This document shows positions 16,995 through 26,063 of a stretch of 64,000 bases of DNA, in pieces. Origin of the DNA: Pseudomonas lurida (lineage in GTDB: Bacteria > Pseudomonadota > Gammaproteobacteria > Pseudomonadales > Pseudomonadaceae). The notes under the pieces are model-generated. The model did not search any database. It worked only from the letters and a program-made list of their open reading frames with translations, and was not told where the DNA came from. Position 1 is the stretch's first letter, and each line of letters starts with the position of its first letter. The stretch is from positions 1 to 64,000 of the forward strand of contig NZ_JAAMRE010000029.1 of NCBI RefSeq assembly GCF_013522705.1, in the 5' to 3' direction. A program made the position numbers and the translations under genes.

Positions 16995-17321
16995 CCGCAG
17001 GACAATCTCATCATCATTATTAACTACAATAAAGTACAAATTGACGGTACTACAGCCTCGGTAATGAATATCGAGCCTTTGATTGACAAGCTAACTTCAT
17101 TTGGATGCAACGTATTCAGTGTGGATGGACATAATACAAAAGAGATCATTGACACTATAACTTCCATCAAGCAAAAAAATACTGAAGGTCCTTCTGTGCT
17201 GATCGCTCATACGATTAAAGGGCACGGCATCAGCTTTTGCGCAAAAGATCTCAGCTGGCACTATAGAGTTCCGACCAAATTGGAATTGGATTTTGTAAAA
17301 CAAGAATTGGATTTTCACTGA
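16995..17321 (+). pseudogene. Transketolase N-terminal subunit, 3' remnant
   Basis: Open from 16995 and clearly the end of a thiamine-diphosphate transketolase N-subunit: DNLIIIINYNKVQIDGTT, then MNIEPLIDKLTSFGCNVFSVDGHN and a HTIKGHGISF stretch. A stop immediately precedes 16995, and roughly 170 residues, including most of the ThDP-binding domain, are missing. The full subunit is usually about 270 residues. The ATG at 17064 is only an internal Met. The truncation marks a recombination junction with the minus-strand fragment to its left. The partner C-subunit follows 26 bp later. Confidence 0.8.
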
Positions 17322-17347
17322 ACATTATAAATTTAGGAGACGCACAG

Positions 17348-18274
17348 ATGAGGGATTTGAGAGATATCATCAATAACTATATTATTTTAAACGCCGAAAT
17401 CGCGGATATTTACGTTGTGGCCGTAGACTCGGCTATCTCTTCAAATCTTCACGTGTTCAAGAGCCGACTGGGGCATCGTTTTATCGACGTAGGAGTGGCT
17501 GAACAAAACGCCTTCGATGTCGCTTCTGGACTTGCCCGAGAAGGGGCAACGGTATTTGTGTTTGGAATTTCTACCTTTTTATTGTACCGAGCGTATGAAC
17601 AGTTTCGCTCAATAATTTGCGAAAACAAGCTCAAGGTTATATTTGTTGGCCTTTGGTGTGGCCTCTATTACTCCGACCAAGGATATACACACTTACAAAT
17701 AGACGACATTAACGTCACCCGATCACTACCGAACCTAAACATATATTCGCCTTACAGCGCTCCCAGTGCGGAGTGCTGCCTTGAAGATGCGCTTGAGTAT
17801 ATGGGCCCGTCATATTTAAGAATTGAGAATCCGCTCCCCGATGGCGATTATCTCGACGACTATATGGCCTTTGACCATTCCACACTCAACGGCTCCAAGG
17901 CGCTAGCGATACTCGCGACAGGCCAGTCGGTGAAACGAAGTTTATTAGCCTCAAAAAATATTAATTCGACTCTAAAACTTGATATCCCAGTATATCCATT
18001 GAGCAACTTGGACGTTAAGCGCTTGCAGTCACAAACTCAAGCGTATTTGGGCAGTTACCAACACCTGCTGATCGTAGAAGAGCACTTGGCTTTCTGCGGA
18101 GTAGGGGCCTATATAGGTTTTCTGTCAGCCGCGAGACAGTCCGGCAGCCGAATACATTGCTTGGGGGTTGGTGATCCGATTGTCCGAAACCAAACCTATG
18201 ACCGGGCTTTAGAATTTCACACACTTAATACACCTGGCATTATAAAAAAATGTTTTGAGATATTGGAGGTTTAA
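17348..18274 (+). CDS. Transketolase C-terminal subunit
   Basis: 308-residue second half of a split transketolase (pyrimidine-binding and C-terminal domains), normally paired with the N-subunit to move two-carbon ketol units between sugar phosphates. The conserved catalytic Glu lies in VGVAEQNAFDVASGLA (about residue 57); the C-terminal fold includes LLIVEEHLAFCGVGAY. A good ribosome-binding site (TTAGGAGA) precedes the ATG. Since its N-subunit partner is truncated, the enzyme is probably inactive unless a partner is supplied elsewhere. AT-rich codon use unlike the backbone. Confidence 0.85.
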   Translation: MRDLRDIINNYIILNAEIADIYVVAVDSAISSNLHVFKSRLGHRFIDVGVAEQNAFDVASGLAREGATVFVFGISTFLLYRAYEQFRSIICENKLKVIFVGLWCGLYYSDQGYTHLQIDDINVTRSLPNLNIYSPYSAPSAECCLEDALEYMGPSYLRIENPLPDGDYLDDYMAFDHSTLNGSKALAILATGQSVKRSLLASKNINSTLKLDIPVYPLSNLDVKRLQSQTQAYLGSYQHLLIVEEHLAFCGVGAYIGFLSAARQSGSRIHCLGVGDPIVRNQTYDRALEFHTLNTPGIIKKCFEILEV

Positions 18275-18277
18275 CCG

Positions 18278-19099
18278 ATGAAAATTTATATTAACGAAGG
18301 TAGTTTCGGATTTGATATGTCGCCGTTGGAAAAAATAGACCTGATCTCCAATTCGGAATTTTCTGGAATTGGTTTTTGGTTCGAAAAGCTTGATCTTTGG
18401 TTTCATCAGGCAAATGCAGACCCTCAGGAGTTCAAATCTCTATTGCAGACAAAAAATGTCGACGTAATTGAGATTAACTTCTTAAGATGTCTTTTTACTC
18501 ATGACTATGAGAATCCTAAATTGCAACATGAAATTTCGAGAGGTATTTATTATGCGAAGCTATTCGGGGCGCCCTTTCTCACAGCTGCGACATTTGGAGA
18601 AGATCTTCAACCGTCTCTTTACCGAGAGAACATCAGTAAGTTAGCAGAAAAGCTAGAGCAAGAGGGGCTTTCCCTAGCAATCGAATTCCTACCTTGGACG
18701 GAGACCCCCTCAATCACAAAGTTACAGGAGTTAATTGCCGTTGTTGACAGAGATAATGTAGGCATCCTTTTAGATACCTATCATTTCTTTATGGGGGACC
18801 CGGACTTGGACGCGCTTAAGAGGATACCACCGGAAAAAATCTTTCTAATCCATGGCAATGACCTACTTAGAGATACCGATCTTTTTTCGAAGCTGTCATT
18901 GATCGAAATAACCCGCGGCTATCGAGTAGCACCTGGACTGGGCGACTTTCCTCTTAATCAGTTTTTTAAAACTCTTCGGGAAATGGGTGTAAACGCTCCA
19001 GTCAGTCTGGAGGTATTGAACAAGGACTCAACATCACAGTACCACATTGAATCCGTGCTTAATTCTTATACTTCAACATTGCACCAGATAGGAGCGTAA
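18278..19099 (+). CDS. Sugar phosphate isomerase/epimerase-like TIM-barrel protein
   Basis: 273-residue AP-endonuclease-2/xylose-isomerase-like barrel. Putative metal ligands appear in the expected order: Glu in LAIEFLPW, Asp in GILLDTYHF, His in FLIHGND and Glu in SLEVLN. Such proteins isomerise or epimerise sugars or inositol derivatives, or cleave related compounds; the substrate cannot be read from sequence. GGAG precedes the ATG, which is 3 bp after the transketolase stop, so it is co-translated with its neighbours. Confidence 0.82.
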   Translation: MKIYINEGSFGFDMSPLEKIDLISNSEFSGIGFWFEKLDLWFHQANADPQEFKSLLQTKNVDVIEINFLRCLFTHDYENPKLQHEISRGIYYAKLFGAPFLTAATFGEDLQPSLYRENISKLAEKLEQEGLSLAIEFLPWTETPSITKLQELIAVVDRDNVGILLDTYHFFMGDPDLDALKRIPPEKIFLIHGNDLLRDTDLFSKLSLIEITRGYRVAPGLGDFPLNQFFKTLREMGVNAPVSLEVLNKDSTSQYHIESVLNSYTSTLHQIGA

Positions 19100-19102
19100 G
19101 TC

Positions 19103-19897
19103 ATGCATTCAGAACACTTTACCGCAGTGGTAACGGGTGCGGGAGGTACAATTGGCACATGCATATCCTCTCATTTGGCAGGTCTGGGTTATAATTTAGT
19201 AATCATTGATACTCACAAAAACAATCTGGATGCTCTTCAATCGAAGATTCAAAGAGAATACCCTGAAAGTCAAGTCCTTGCACTAACCGTTAACATCACT
19301 TCACCCCAAGAAGTGATACAAGCGTCACGGGTGGTCCAAAATAGATTTTATGGTATTGACGTACTGATCAATAACGCGGGTATTTCTCCAAAGCTATCCA
19401 ATGGCATGCGAATACCGGCCCTGAGTATCGATGATGACGAGTGGGACCTCGTAATGGAAACCAATTTAAAAAGTGTTTTTTTGATGTGTAAATATTTCTT
19501 CGATGTGCTCAAACGCGATAAAGGGAAAATTGTAAATATTGCCTCCATGATGGGGGTCACTGGCTCTGGCGTTGACACTAACCAAATATTTCCCTATAGC
19601 GTATCAGCAGCACACTACAGTGCATCAAAAGCTGGCGTGATAAATTTGACAAAATCATTGGCGCGAGAATTCAGCGAATCGAATGTCCCGGTCTACGCTA
19701 TTGCTCCCGGTGCGGTTTCTGGTGGGATGGGCAAATTCGACGAAAGCTTCATCAAAAACCTGAAGGAGCAAATACCCAGTCATCAGCTTGGCACCCCTGA
19801 AGAAATTGTGAACACTCTCAATTTTTTGCTTACCTCCGGCATGAGCTTGACCGGGCAGACCTTGCACGTTAATCATGGATGGTTCATGGGAGGGTAG
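19103..19897 (+). CDS. Short-chain dehydrogenase/reductase
   Basis: 264-residue classical SDR. Cofactor motif TGAGGTIG (residues 11-18), Asp after beta-2 (VIIDTH) suggesting NAD preference, NNAG, the catalytic Ser in IVNIASMMG and the YxxxK motif as HYSASKAG. It probably oxidises or reduces a hydroxyl of a sugar-like metabolite together with the upstream isomerase. Start 3 bp after the previous stop. Confidence 0.86.
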   Translation: MHSEHFTAVVTGAGGTIGTCISSHLAGLGYNLVIIDTHKNNLDALQSKIQREYPESQVLALTVNITSPQEVIQASRVVQNRFYGIDVLINNAGISPKLSNGMRIPALSIDDDEWDLVMETNLKSVFLMCKYFFDVLKRDKGKIVNIASMMGVTGSGVDTNQIFPYSVSAAHYSASKAGVINLTKSLAREFSESNVPVYAIAPGAVSGGMGKFDESFIKNLKEQIPSHQLGTPEEIVNTLNFLLTSGMSLTGQTLHVNHGWFMGG

Positions 19898-19899
19898 TC

Positions 19900-20343
19900 A
19901 TGTCAGCGCAAAAAATTTACTCGGGAAAATACATCGAAATCTCTCACTGTCGAGACTGTGAAATTCTTGGCTATATGATAATTTCGTTTAAACGGACCGT
20001 ATCTAAACTCGGGGAGCTCAGCTCGGCTGAAGGTACAGAATTGATGAATGGTTTAGCGTTTGCGGAACGGGCCTTACAAAGTGCTTTCTCTCCTGAAAAG
20101 ATATATATAATGCGTATTTCTGAGCTAAATCCTGAACTGCATTTTCATGTTTTTCCAAGATACGCGTCTGTGACCAAATTATATTTGGTGGAACACAATG
20201 AACCTACTATTGATGGTCCTTCTTTTTTCAGCTGGGCTCGGAAGCGGTTTAGCCGTTCAGTGAACGAGCCTAGCCAAGAGATGTTGGATGCTCAGTCAAT
20301 ACTCACGGAAACCCTTGGCGCTTACTTTTCACGGCCTTTGTAA
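19900..20343 (+). CDS. HIT-like (histidine triad) protein
   Basis: 147 residues from ATG 19900, which has GGGAGGG just upstream; a frame from 19879 overlapping the SDR is less likely. The motif ELHFHVFPRYA fits the HxHxxPR core of HIT hydrolases/nucleotidyltransferases (FHIT/GalT-like), which handle nucleotide-phosphate linkages. Placed last in a carbohydrate operon, it may activate or release a nucleotide-linked sugar; this is inference. No terminator is evident before the att site. Confidence 0.7.
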   Translation: MSAQKIYSGKYIEISHCRDCEILGYMIISFKRTVSKLGELSSAEGTELMNGLAFAERALQSAFSPEKIYIMRISELNPELHFHVFPRYASVTKLYLVEHNEPTIDGPSFFSWARKRFSRSVNEPSQEMLDAQSILTETLGAYFSRPL

Positions 20344-20491
20344 TCATATGCAATCACCCTAAAGCGGGGAATTATTGGAGCGATATGAGCCTTGCTACCT
20401 CATAAAATACGGGCTGTATTAGGATAATCGTAGAGGTATATTTTTTTTGAAAAAGCCATAATTTTTTGCAAAACAGACAGTTATTTTTCTA

Positions 20492-20521
20492 TTCGACTCC
20501 TGGTGCCGCACCATACAAAAC
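20492..20521. other. Attachment-site repeat, distal side (attR)
   Basis: Copy of the tRNA-Thr 3' end (TTCGACTCCTGGTGCCG-CACC-ATACAAAAC) lacking one G of the acceptor stem compared with 10420-10450. No 5' tRNA half precedes it, so it is not a tRNA gene. The rest of the 362-bp gap 20344-20705 holds the hairpin that follows and AT-rich DNA in front of the ATPase gene. Confidence 0.8.
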
Positions 20522-20522
20522 G

Positions 20523-20549
20523 AAGCCTCTGCAGAAATGCAGGGGCTTT
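20523..20549 (+). terminator. Stem-loop behind the distal att copy
   Basis: AAGCCTCTGCA / TGCAGGGGCTT with a GAAA loop, then TGTTGTTTC. It has the same layout as the hairpin at 10451, so this was probably the original tRNA-Thr terminator before the island inserted. Confidence 0.65.
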
Positions 20550-20705
20550 GTTGTTTCTGGGATATTCATTCTCAATCGCCCCTTCTCCCTTTACCTTCAT
20601 GCCTGTTGACCCACCTCTTTTCGCGCCAAAACTCCAGATTTCATCCTTTATGCTAAATTATGTACTGGCAATAATTATGGCGTATTCATAAAAAGGGATA
20701 ATTGC

Positions 20706-21863
20706 ATGAGCAGCATTTTTCAGCGCCCTGAATTGGCTGAATCAATGGCAAACCAGCTTCTCAATCCTGGCGTATTAGATGAAGGTCTGCGCTCGGGTCT
20801 TTTTCTGTCTGGCCTGCGCCGTACGGGTAAAACGACCTTCCTGCGTAACGACCTCATCCCAGCCCTGGAGGCAGCAGGCGCATTGGTGATTTATGTCGAC
20901 CTCTGGAGCGACACGCTGGCCAACCCGGCAACGCTGGTGCACAACGCCATCCACAAGACCCTGAAAGAACTGCAAACTCCGGGCTCATCAATCCTGCAGA
21001 CGCTCAAGCGAGTCAGCAATGTCGATCTGGGCGCAGCAGGATTCAAGTTCGGTTTCAAACTCGACAGCATCGGCGACGCCGACGGCCCTACATTGGCGCA
21101 AGCACTCACAGAGGTCGTCGACCAGGCAAAGGCCGATCTCGTGCTCATCATCGACGAGGTGCAACATGCCATTTCCTCCGACGATGGCAACCGACTGCTA
21201 CTGGCCCTCAAGGCTGTTCGTGATGCAATCAACCCACGCCCGAATACGCCGGGCTACTTCCTCTTTATCGGCACAGGCTCCCACAGGGCTCAGGTAAGCG
21301 AGCTGACCGCCAAACGCAACCAAGCGTTCTCCGGCGCGACATCGGCCGCGTATCCGCTGCTAAAGGGTGATTACGTTGAATTCCTGCTCAACCGACTGGC
21401 AATGACGGTGAAAAAGGAAAAGCTCCCCTCCCTTGAAGCCGCCGTCGAAGCCTTCAATACCCTGGGCAATCGACCTGAGGAAATGCTCAAGGCATTGCGT
21501 CAACTACTCCAGCAGGACGGTGACCCTGATCTTTTCCTCCCCGTGATTGCCAGTACCTTACGCTCGGCAGCGGCAAGCATTGAGCTTGAAAAAGTCGAAC
21601 AGCTGGGCAGCCTGGCTCAGGCGATTTTCAACAAAATCGCAGCTGCCGAAGGCGATGCTCGAGGGATTTTCTCTACCGATGCAGCTGCAGAATACTCAAA
21701 GACGGTAGGTCGCGAAGTGCGGGTTGAAGAGATTCAACCGGTGGTGATTGCACTCGTGGCGGAGAACATCATCATGCGGCGAGGGCATGGAATTTATGCG
21801 ATTACGGATCAGTTTGTTCAGGAGATTTGGCTGGAGGAGCGGGCGTTGATTGAGGGGAGTTAG
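20706..21863 (+). CDS. P-loop ATPase (archaeal-ATPase/AAA-like)
   Basis: 385-residue soluble ATPase. Walker A is LSGLRRTGKTTFLRNDL (about residues 35-51), Walker B is LVLIIDEVQHA (about 143-153), followed by a sensor region FLFIGTGSHRAQV and a C-terminal winged-helix-like part. The layout is that of prokaryotic STAND/AAA ATPases often found near mobile elements. Role unknown; no partner gene is adjacent apart from the M48 peptidase 81 bp downstream. It lies just outside the island's distal att site. Confidence 0.75.
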   Translation: MSSIFQRPELAESMANQLLNPGVLDEGLRSGLFLSGLRRTGKTTFLRNDLIPALEAAGALVIYVDLWSDTLANPATLVHNAIHKTLKELQTPGSSILQTLKRVSNVDLGAAGFKFGFKLDSIGDADGPTLAQALTEVVDQAKADLVLIIDEVQHAISSDDGNRLLLALKAVRDAINPRPNTPGYFLFIGTGSHRAQVSELTAKRNQAFSGATSAAYPLLKGDYVEFLLNRLAMTVKKEKLPSLEAAVEAFNTLGNRPEEMLKALRQLLQQDGDPDLFLPVIASTLRSAAASIELEKVEQLGSLAQAIFNKIAAAEGDARGIFSTDAAAEYSKTVGREVRVEEIQPVVIALVAENIIMRRGHGIYAITDQFVQEIWLEERALIEGS

Positions 21864-21944
21864 CAGCGACTGGACAAAGCGCTTTGCCCGCTCCCAGCAG
21901 TTTTCGGTATAACCAACATCCCCCCGCGTTGCGAACGGACTCCC

Positions 21945-24074
21945 ATGAATGCTCTAAAACTCATCGCTCTCCTGGTGATTTTCCCGCTGCTGTTGACCGC
22001 CCTGGGTAACTGGGAGCGTCAACGCGCTGAGGAAACGACCAAGGCAATGGCCGATTACCGCAGCAATGTGAGCATCGCCAGGCAGCAGCTGCGAACGCTC
22101 GCGGCCAAAAACCCTACGGCGAGTATCGACCTGGCCACTGGCAAGATCAGCGTGGAGTTGGCTCTCTCGCGGCTGGACAAGGTCGAAGCCGAGTTGCCCA
22201 CTGCAGAGCATGTGAACCGTGCCATGCGCGTGTTGGCGCCTTGGGTGATGGGCTTCGGTTTGCTCGCGGCGGCGATCGGCCTGGCGGCGTTGGCCGGGAC
22301 GCACTGGGCGGGGCGGCGGGCGTTGCAGTCGCGAGAAACGTTATTACGCGTGTTCTCCCAAGGCAGTCGGTTGTTGCCCTATGGGCTGGTGAGCCATGCG
22401 GTAGCGATGGCGGCGGCGGTCGCGCTGGCCTTGTGTTACGAGGGCCTGGGGATGTGGCATGTCGGCCGGCTGGGCAGTGGCGAAGTGAAGCTGATGGCGG
22501 TGCTGGGGGTGATTGCGGCGTTCTGCCTGTATTCGATCTGGTTGTTGCTCAAGCAACTGCGCCACATGCTGGGCATGTTCACGCCCGCGCCCATGGAGAT
22601 ATTCGCGCGCGAGGTGATGCCTGAGCAGGCTCCGGGGTTGTGGCGCCAGGTGAATGAATTGGCCGTCAAACTCGGTGCATTGCCGCCGGATCACATTGTG
22701 GCGAGCCTGGCCCAGGGCTTTTACGTGACGTCCAGTGACGCCACGTTGCTGCCGACGCACACCTCGGTGCGCGGGCGTACGCTGCATGTGCCGTTGCCGT
22801 ATCTGGGGCTGTTGAATCCGGCGGAAATCAGTGCGGTGATCGGCCATGAACTGGCGCACTTCGCGGGGCAGGATACGGAATACAGCCTGCGCTTTCTGCC
22901 GATCTACGATGGGGTCAATCGCAGCCTGGAGGCACTGCACGACACCCTGCTGGCCAGCGATCTGATCCAGGGCTGGCTGATGCGTCCGTCGTTCCTGTTC
23001 GGGGTATTTTTCATACAGCGCTTCGACCACGCGGTAAACCACTGGAGCCGCGAACGCGAGTTGCTGGCCGATGCCGCCGGCGCCCGGCTGGCAGGCAATG
23101 CGGCGGCGGCCTCGGCGCTGTTGCGGGTGTCGGTGTTGCAACCGCACATTGAAGACGCGTTGATCAGCCAATGCGAGACGGCCTCGGCAATGGACCTGAC
23201 CGACGCTGTGCTGGTCGCGTTGCGCGCGCAAGGGTTGCAACTGCCACCCGAGGCGCTGGACATTCAACAGCCGCACCCGACCGATTCCCACCCCTGCAAC
23301 GGCGAACGCCTGCAGGCTCTGAACGTTTCGCTGGAAGAGGCCAAACGCAACGCCACCCGCGCGGTGGATGTCGAAGCGGCGAAGGCGCAGCTCGAGGCTT
23401 TCTTCAGCTCGGCAGCGGCCCTCAGCGAACAGCTGTCCGAGGACTTGATCAAGGCAGTGACCGCCGAAGACGAGGCACAAACTGAACTGCTGAAAACATT
23501 GGCCGCTTCCGCTCAAGGTGAGCACGCCCTGCATGAGGGCGGCCGGCGGCGCGCGCTGGTCACAGCGGTATTGGCGGTGCCGTTTGCGGTGCTTGGGCTG
23601 GTGATCATGAGCCTGCCATGGCTCGCCCCGGCGCGCGTGAAAGGCACGCCGCTGTCGACCTTCGGTGCCGGCGCGGCCATCGCCAGCATCGCGTTGATGT
23701 TTGTGTGGCTGGGCGTGCGTCGTTACAAGCGTGCTCCGCAGATCGCGCTGCGCCTCACGCCGGAGCATTTTGTATTTGCCAACCTGGCGCAGCCGCTGCC
23801 GATCGAGCATATCGCTAATGTCTCGCTGCAACCGATCCAGGGCATCTGGCTAACGCTTGAACTCACGGACGAAGCACCGCTGCCCGAGCTGCGCAAAACG
23901 GCGTTTGGCGTGCCGGGTGTGCGGCTCAACAAGAAGAAGCGCCTGGTGGTGCTGCAGATGGCGCAGTTGTGCATCGATAACCGAAAGATCGAGCCTTACG
24001 AAGGGCTGACGCTGATCACCGACTACGTGAACGCGTCGCTGGCGCGCAGTATTTTGCAAAGCCGTCAGGACTGA
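21945..24074 (+). CDS. Membrane M48-family metallopeptidase
   Basis: 709-residue zinc peptidase. Membrane segments at about 1-20, 92-115, 140-160, 175-195 and again at 540-590; the zinc motif HELAH lies in VIGHELAHFAGQDTE (about residue 303), with a downstream Glu in REREL. The C-terminal 100 residues form a separate soluble domain (MAQLCIDNRKIEPYEGL). Probably quality control of membrane or secreted proteins, as for HtpX relatives. Ends before a strong terminator. Confidence 0.85.
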   Translation: MNALKLIALLVIFPLLLTALGNWERQRAEETTKAMADYRSNVSIARQQLRTLAAKNPTASIDLATGKISVELALSRLDKVEAELPTAEHVNRAMRVLAPWVMGFGLLAAAIGLAALAGTHWAGRRALQSRETLLRVFSQGSRLLPYGLVSHAVAMAAAVALALCYEGLGMWHVGRLGSGEVKLMAVLGVIAAFCLYSIWLLLKQLRHMLGMFTPAPMEIFAREVMPEQAPGLWRQVNELAVKLGALPPDHIVASLAQGFYVTSSDATLLPTHTSVRGRTLHVPLPYLGLLNPAEISAVIGHELAHFAGQDTEYSLRFLPIYDGVNRSLEALHDTLLASDLIQGWLMRPSFLFGVFFIQRFDHAVNHWSRERELLADAAGARLAGNAAAASALLRVSVLQPHIEDALISQCETASAMDLTDAVLVALRAQGLQLPPEALDIQQPHPTDSHPCNGERLQALNVSLEEAKRNATRAVDVEAAKAQLEAFFSSAAALSEQLSEDLIKAVTAEDEAQTELLKTLAASAQGEHALHEGGRRRALVTAVLAVPFAVLGLVIMSLPWLAPARVKGTPLSTFGAGAAIASIALMFVWLGVRRYKRAPQIALRLTPEHFVFANLAQPLPIEHIANVSLQPIQGIWLTLELTDEAPLPELRKTAFGVPGVRLNKKKRLVVLQMAQLCIDNRKIEPYEGLTLITDYVNASLARSILQSRQD

Positions 24075-24084
24075 TCGGCACGCA

Positions 24085-24116
24085 TAAAAAAACCCCGAAC
24101 CAGTCGGGGTTTTTTA
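24085..24116. terminator. Bidirectional intrinsic terminator
   Basis: AAAAAAACCCCGA...TCGGGGTTTTTT hairpin between the M48 gene and the convergent oprD gene; A/T runs on both sides allow it to work in both directions. Confidence 0.9.
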
Positions 24117-24147
24117 TGGCCTGAAGTCAGGCGCAACGCGCGATCAA

Positions 24148-25440
24148 TCAGAACACGTTGATCGGGTAGTCGGCGAACAGACGCAGTTCGTTACCACCTA
24201 CGTTGTAGTTGCTGGCGTTGTTGGAGACGCGCAGCCAGGACGCACGAGCGCGCAGGCTCAGGTCTTTGGCTGGGCCGCTCTGAACGACGTATTTGAACTG
24301 GTTGAAGATTTCACGCTCGGTGCCATCGCCACGGTTGGTACCGTCGTCGATGTTGGTACCGCGCACGTAGGCCACGTTGTAGGTCAGGCCAGGCACGCCG
24401 AAGGTGGTGAAGTCCAGGCCGTAGCCGACCTGCCAGGAACGTTCGTCCTTGCCGTTGAAGTCGGACCAGTAGGAGTTGGCCAGCAGGATGGTGTTGCCGC
24501 CGTCGCCGATGCCGGTGTCCGGAGTGTTATCGCGGTAGCCGCCATACAGGTAGCCGGTATCGCCAGTGCTGCGCTGATGGGCCACGGTGAAACTGTGCGG
24601 GCCGACAGCCCAGGTAGCGCCCAGGCTCCAGATTTTGTTATCACGGGCATCGGCATCGCCGCGCTGTTCGGCGAAGCTCTTGTCCAGTTTGGTTTTGTAG
24701 CCGTTGAAGTCAAAGGTCAGCGACTGTTTTTCTGGCAGGGCCAGCACGTAGTTGACGTTGACGTATTGCTTCTTCAGCACGTCTTCCATATCGGACGCGT
24801 ACAGAGCGGCGGACAGGCTTTCGGTGAATTTATAGCTACCACCGAGGTAGTTGATGCTCTTTAGGTTACCGCTGTCGGTGCCTTCAGCACTCTTGCGCGC
24901 TTCCTTGGTGAAGTGACCGGCGTCCAGTTGCAGGCCTTCGATCTCTTTGGAAACGATCGAGGTGCCGGTGTAGGTTTCGGACAACAGACGGGAGTTGTCG
25001 TAGGCCAGAACCGGTACGTTAGGAAACTGATCACCGTACTTGAGCACGGTGTTGGATACCCGGAACTTCACGGCAGCGCCGCCTTTGGCCAGGTCGTCGG
25101 CGGCTGAGCCACTGTCACCCTGCTTGAAAAAGTCAATACCGCCAGCGCCGCTGCGGCCTTTACCACCGTCCAAGCGAATAGCGTACTGACCGATCACGTC
25201 CACACCGACACCGACGGTGCCCTGGGTGAAGCCGGATTCGAATTTGCCGATGAAGCCCTGGCCCCACTCGGCTTTGTCTTGCTTGCCGTTTTTGTAGTCA
25301 CGGCTGATGTAGGCGTTACGTGCAGCGATATTCAGGTGGCTGTCTTCGACAAAACCCTTGGATTGGTCCTGGTCGTTGGCCATTGCTGTCGATGCGCTCA
25401 AAATCCCCAGAGCGATCAGACTCATCCGTTGCTTCAACAT
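24148..25440 (-). CDS. OprD-family outer-membrane porin
   Basis: 430-residue substrate-specific porin. A signal peptide (MLKQRMSLIALGILSASTAMA) precedes the mature start NDQDQSKGFVEDSHLNI, typical of OprD proteins. The 18-strand barrel features include FESGFTQGTVGVGVD, SRLLSETYTG, and the C-terminal ELRLFADYPINVF ending in Phe. The subfamily (basic amino acids, aromatic acids, peptides) is not clear by eye; OprE/OprQ-like members look closest. A single gene followed by a shared terminator. Confidence 0.92.
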   Translation of the reverse strand: MLKQRMSLIALGILSASTAMANDQDQSKGFVEDSHLNIAARNAYISRDYKNGKQDKAEWGQGFIGKFESGFTQGTVGVGVDVIGQYAIRLDGGKGRSGAGGIDFFKQGDSGSAADDLAKGGAAVKFRVSNTVLKYGDQFPNVPVLAYDNSRLLSETYTGTSIVSKEIEGLQLDAGHFTKEARKSAEGTDSGNLKSINYLGGSYKFTESLSAALYASDMEDVLKKQYVNVNYVLALPEKQSLTFDFNGYKTKLDKSFAEQRGDADARDNKIWSLGATWAVGPHSFTVAHQRSTGDTGYLYGGYRDNTPDTGIGDGGNTILLANSYWSDFNGKDERSWQVGYGLDFTTFGVPGLTYNVAYVRGTNIDDGTNRGDGTEREIFNQFKYVVQSGPAKDLSLRARASWLRVSNNASNYNVGGNELRLFADYPINVF

Positions 25441-25517
25441 ATTCTTGTATTCCTTATTACGGGTTGAGTACGCGCTGCAACACCAGGCTCCATGTCACTT
25501 TTCTGGTGTCGACTTTC

Positions 25518-25567
25518 CAAAAAAAGAAGGCCCGCGGATGTGTGAACATCGCGCGAGCCTTTTTTTA
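25518..25567 (-). terminator. Intrinsic terminator between oprD and the upstream small gene
   Basis: GC-rich stem AAGGCCCGCG / CGCGCGAGCCTT flanked by A and T runs. On the minus strand the T-run follows the stem, so it ends transcription from 25920 before it reaches oprD. Confidence 0.75.
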
Positions 25568-25707
25568 TTGGAAGAGTCATGGCGGTTAGCCACAGGCGTT
25601 GGGCGCAATCCTAGTCGCGCGCTGAATGATGTGTCAATTTCGTGAATCGTCTGTATTTAGGCGAAATAATTCTAAGCAGCCGCTGATGGCGTGTTTAAAA
25701 ACGACAC

Positions 25708-25920
25708 TTAGTTGCGCATCAGTTCGCACAACGCGTGCACTTCATCCTCACTGAACAACCCCTGCGGGTAGCGTTCACTCAATACACTGCGCGGGTCGGG
25801 CTGCCCGACGTGCCGCGTGCTGTTTTCCTTCAACCAGAGCGCCAGTGCATGGATGGCGTCACCGTCGACCCGCGAGGGGTGAAGCGGGCGTCCGTACATA
25901 GGATTGATTTCGGCGTTCAT
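25708..25920 (-). CDS. Small conserved-looking hypothetical protein
   Basis: 70 residues from ATG 25920, chosen because GGAGAG stands 9 nt upstream; a longer frame starts at 25962. The sequence MNAEINPMYGRPLHPSRVDGDAIHALALWLKENST... looks like a small helical cytoplasmic protein. Family not recognised. It has its own terminator downstream and stands alone on the minus strand. Confidence 0.6.
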   Translation of the reverse strand: MNAEINPMYGRPLHPSRVDGDAIHALALWLKENSTRHVGQPDPRSVLSERYPQGLFSEDEVHALCELMRN

Positions 25921-26063
25921 TTCAGCGCTCTCTCCGACTGCGTGAGCGGCTAACTTACTCAAGGTTTATGACAGAACTGCGCAGTCATCACCTTGGGCCA
26001 CTGCTATGGCAACACCGATACAAGAGCTATGCCAAGACGCTCTGTTCACCGGTGCCCGCGCAT

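Larger units (their letters stand above)
10443..20521. mobile_element. tRNA-Thr genomic island, about 10 kb, integrase-less
   Basis: Bounded by the direct repeat 10420-10450 / 20492-20521. The contents are accessory: toxin-antitoxin pair, phage-type adenine methylase, bacteriocin with immunity, decayed Tn3 transposase, and a truncated AT-rich sugar-metabolism operon. Base composition inside (especially 13000-20490) is visibly richer in A+T than the flanking backbone. No integrase or excisionase gene is present, so it has either lost its recombinase or is moved in trans. The patchwork of truncated genes suggests several successive insertions and deletions. Confidence 0.8.

Noticed and set aside
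20492..20521. A second tRNA-Thr gene
   Set aside because: Only the 3' 22 bases or so of the tRNA are present, with one base missing and no acceptor 5' strand, D-arm or anticodon arm.
22344..23831. Minus-strand open frame of 495 codons
   Set aside because: GC-rich shadow of the M48 peptidase gene; composition full of His, Gln and Arg with no domain sense.
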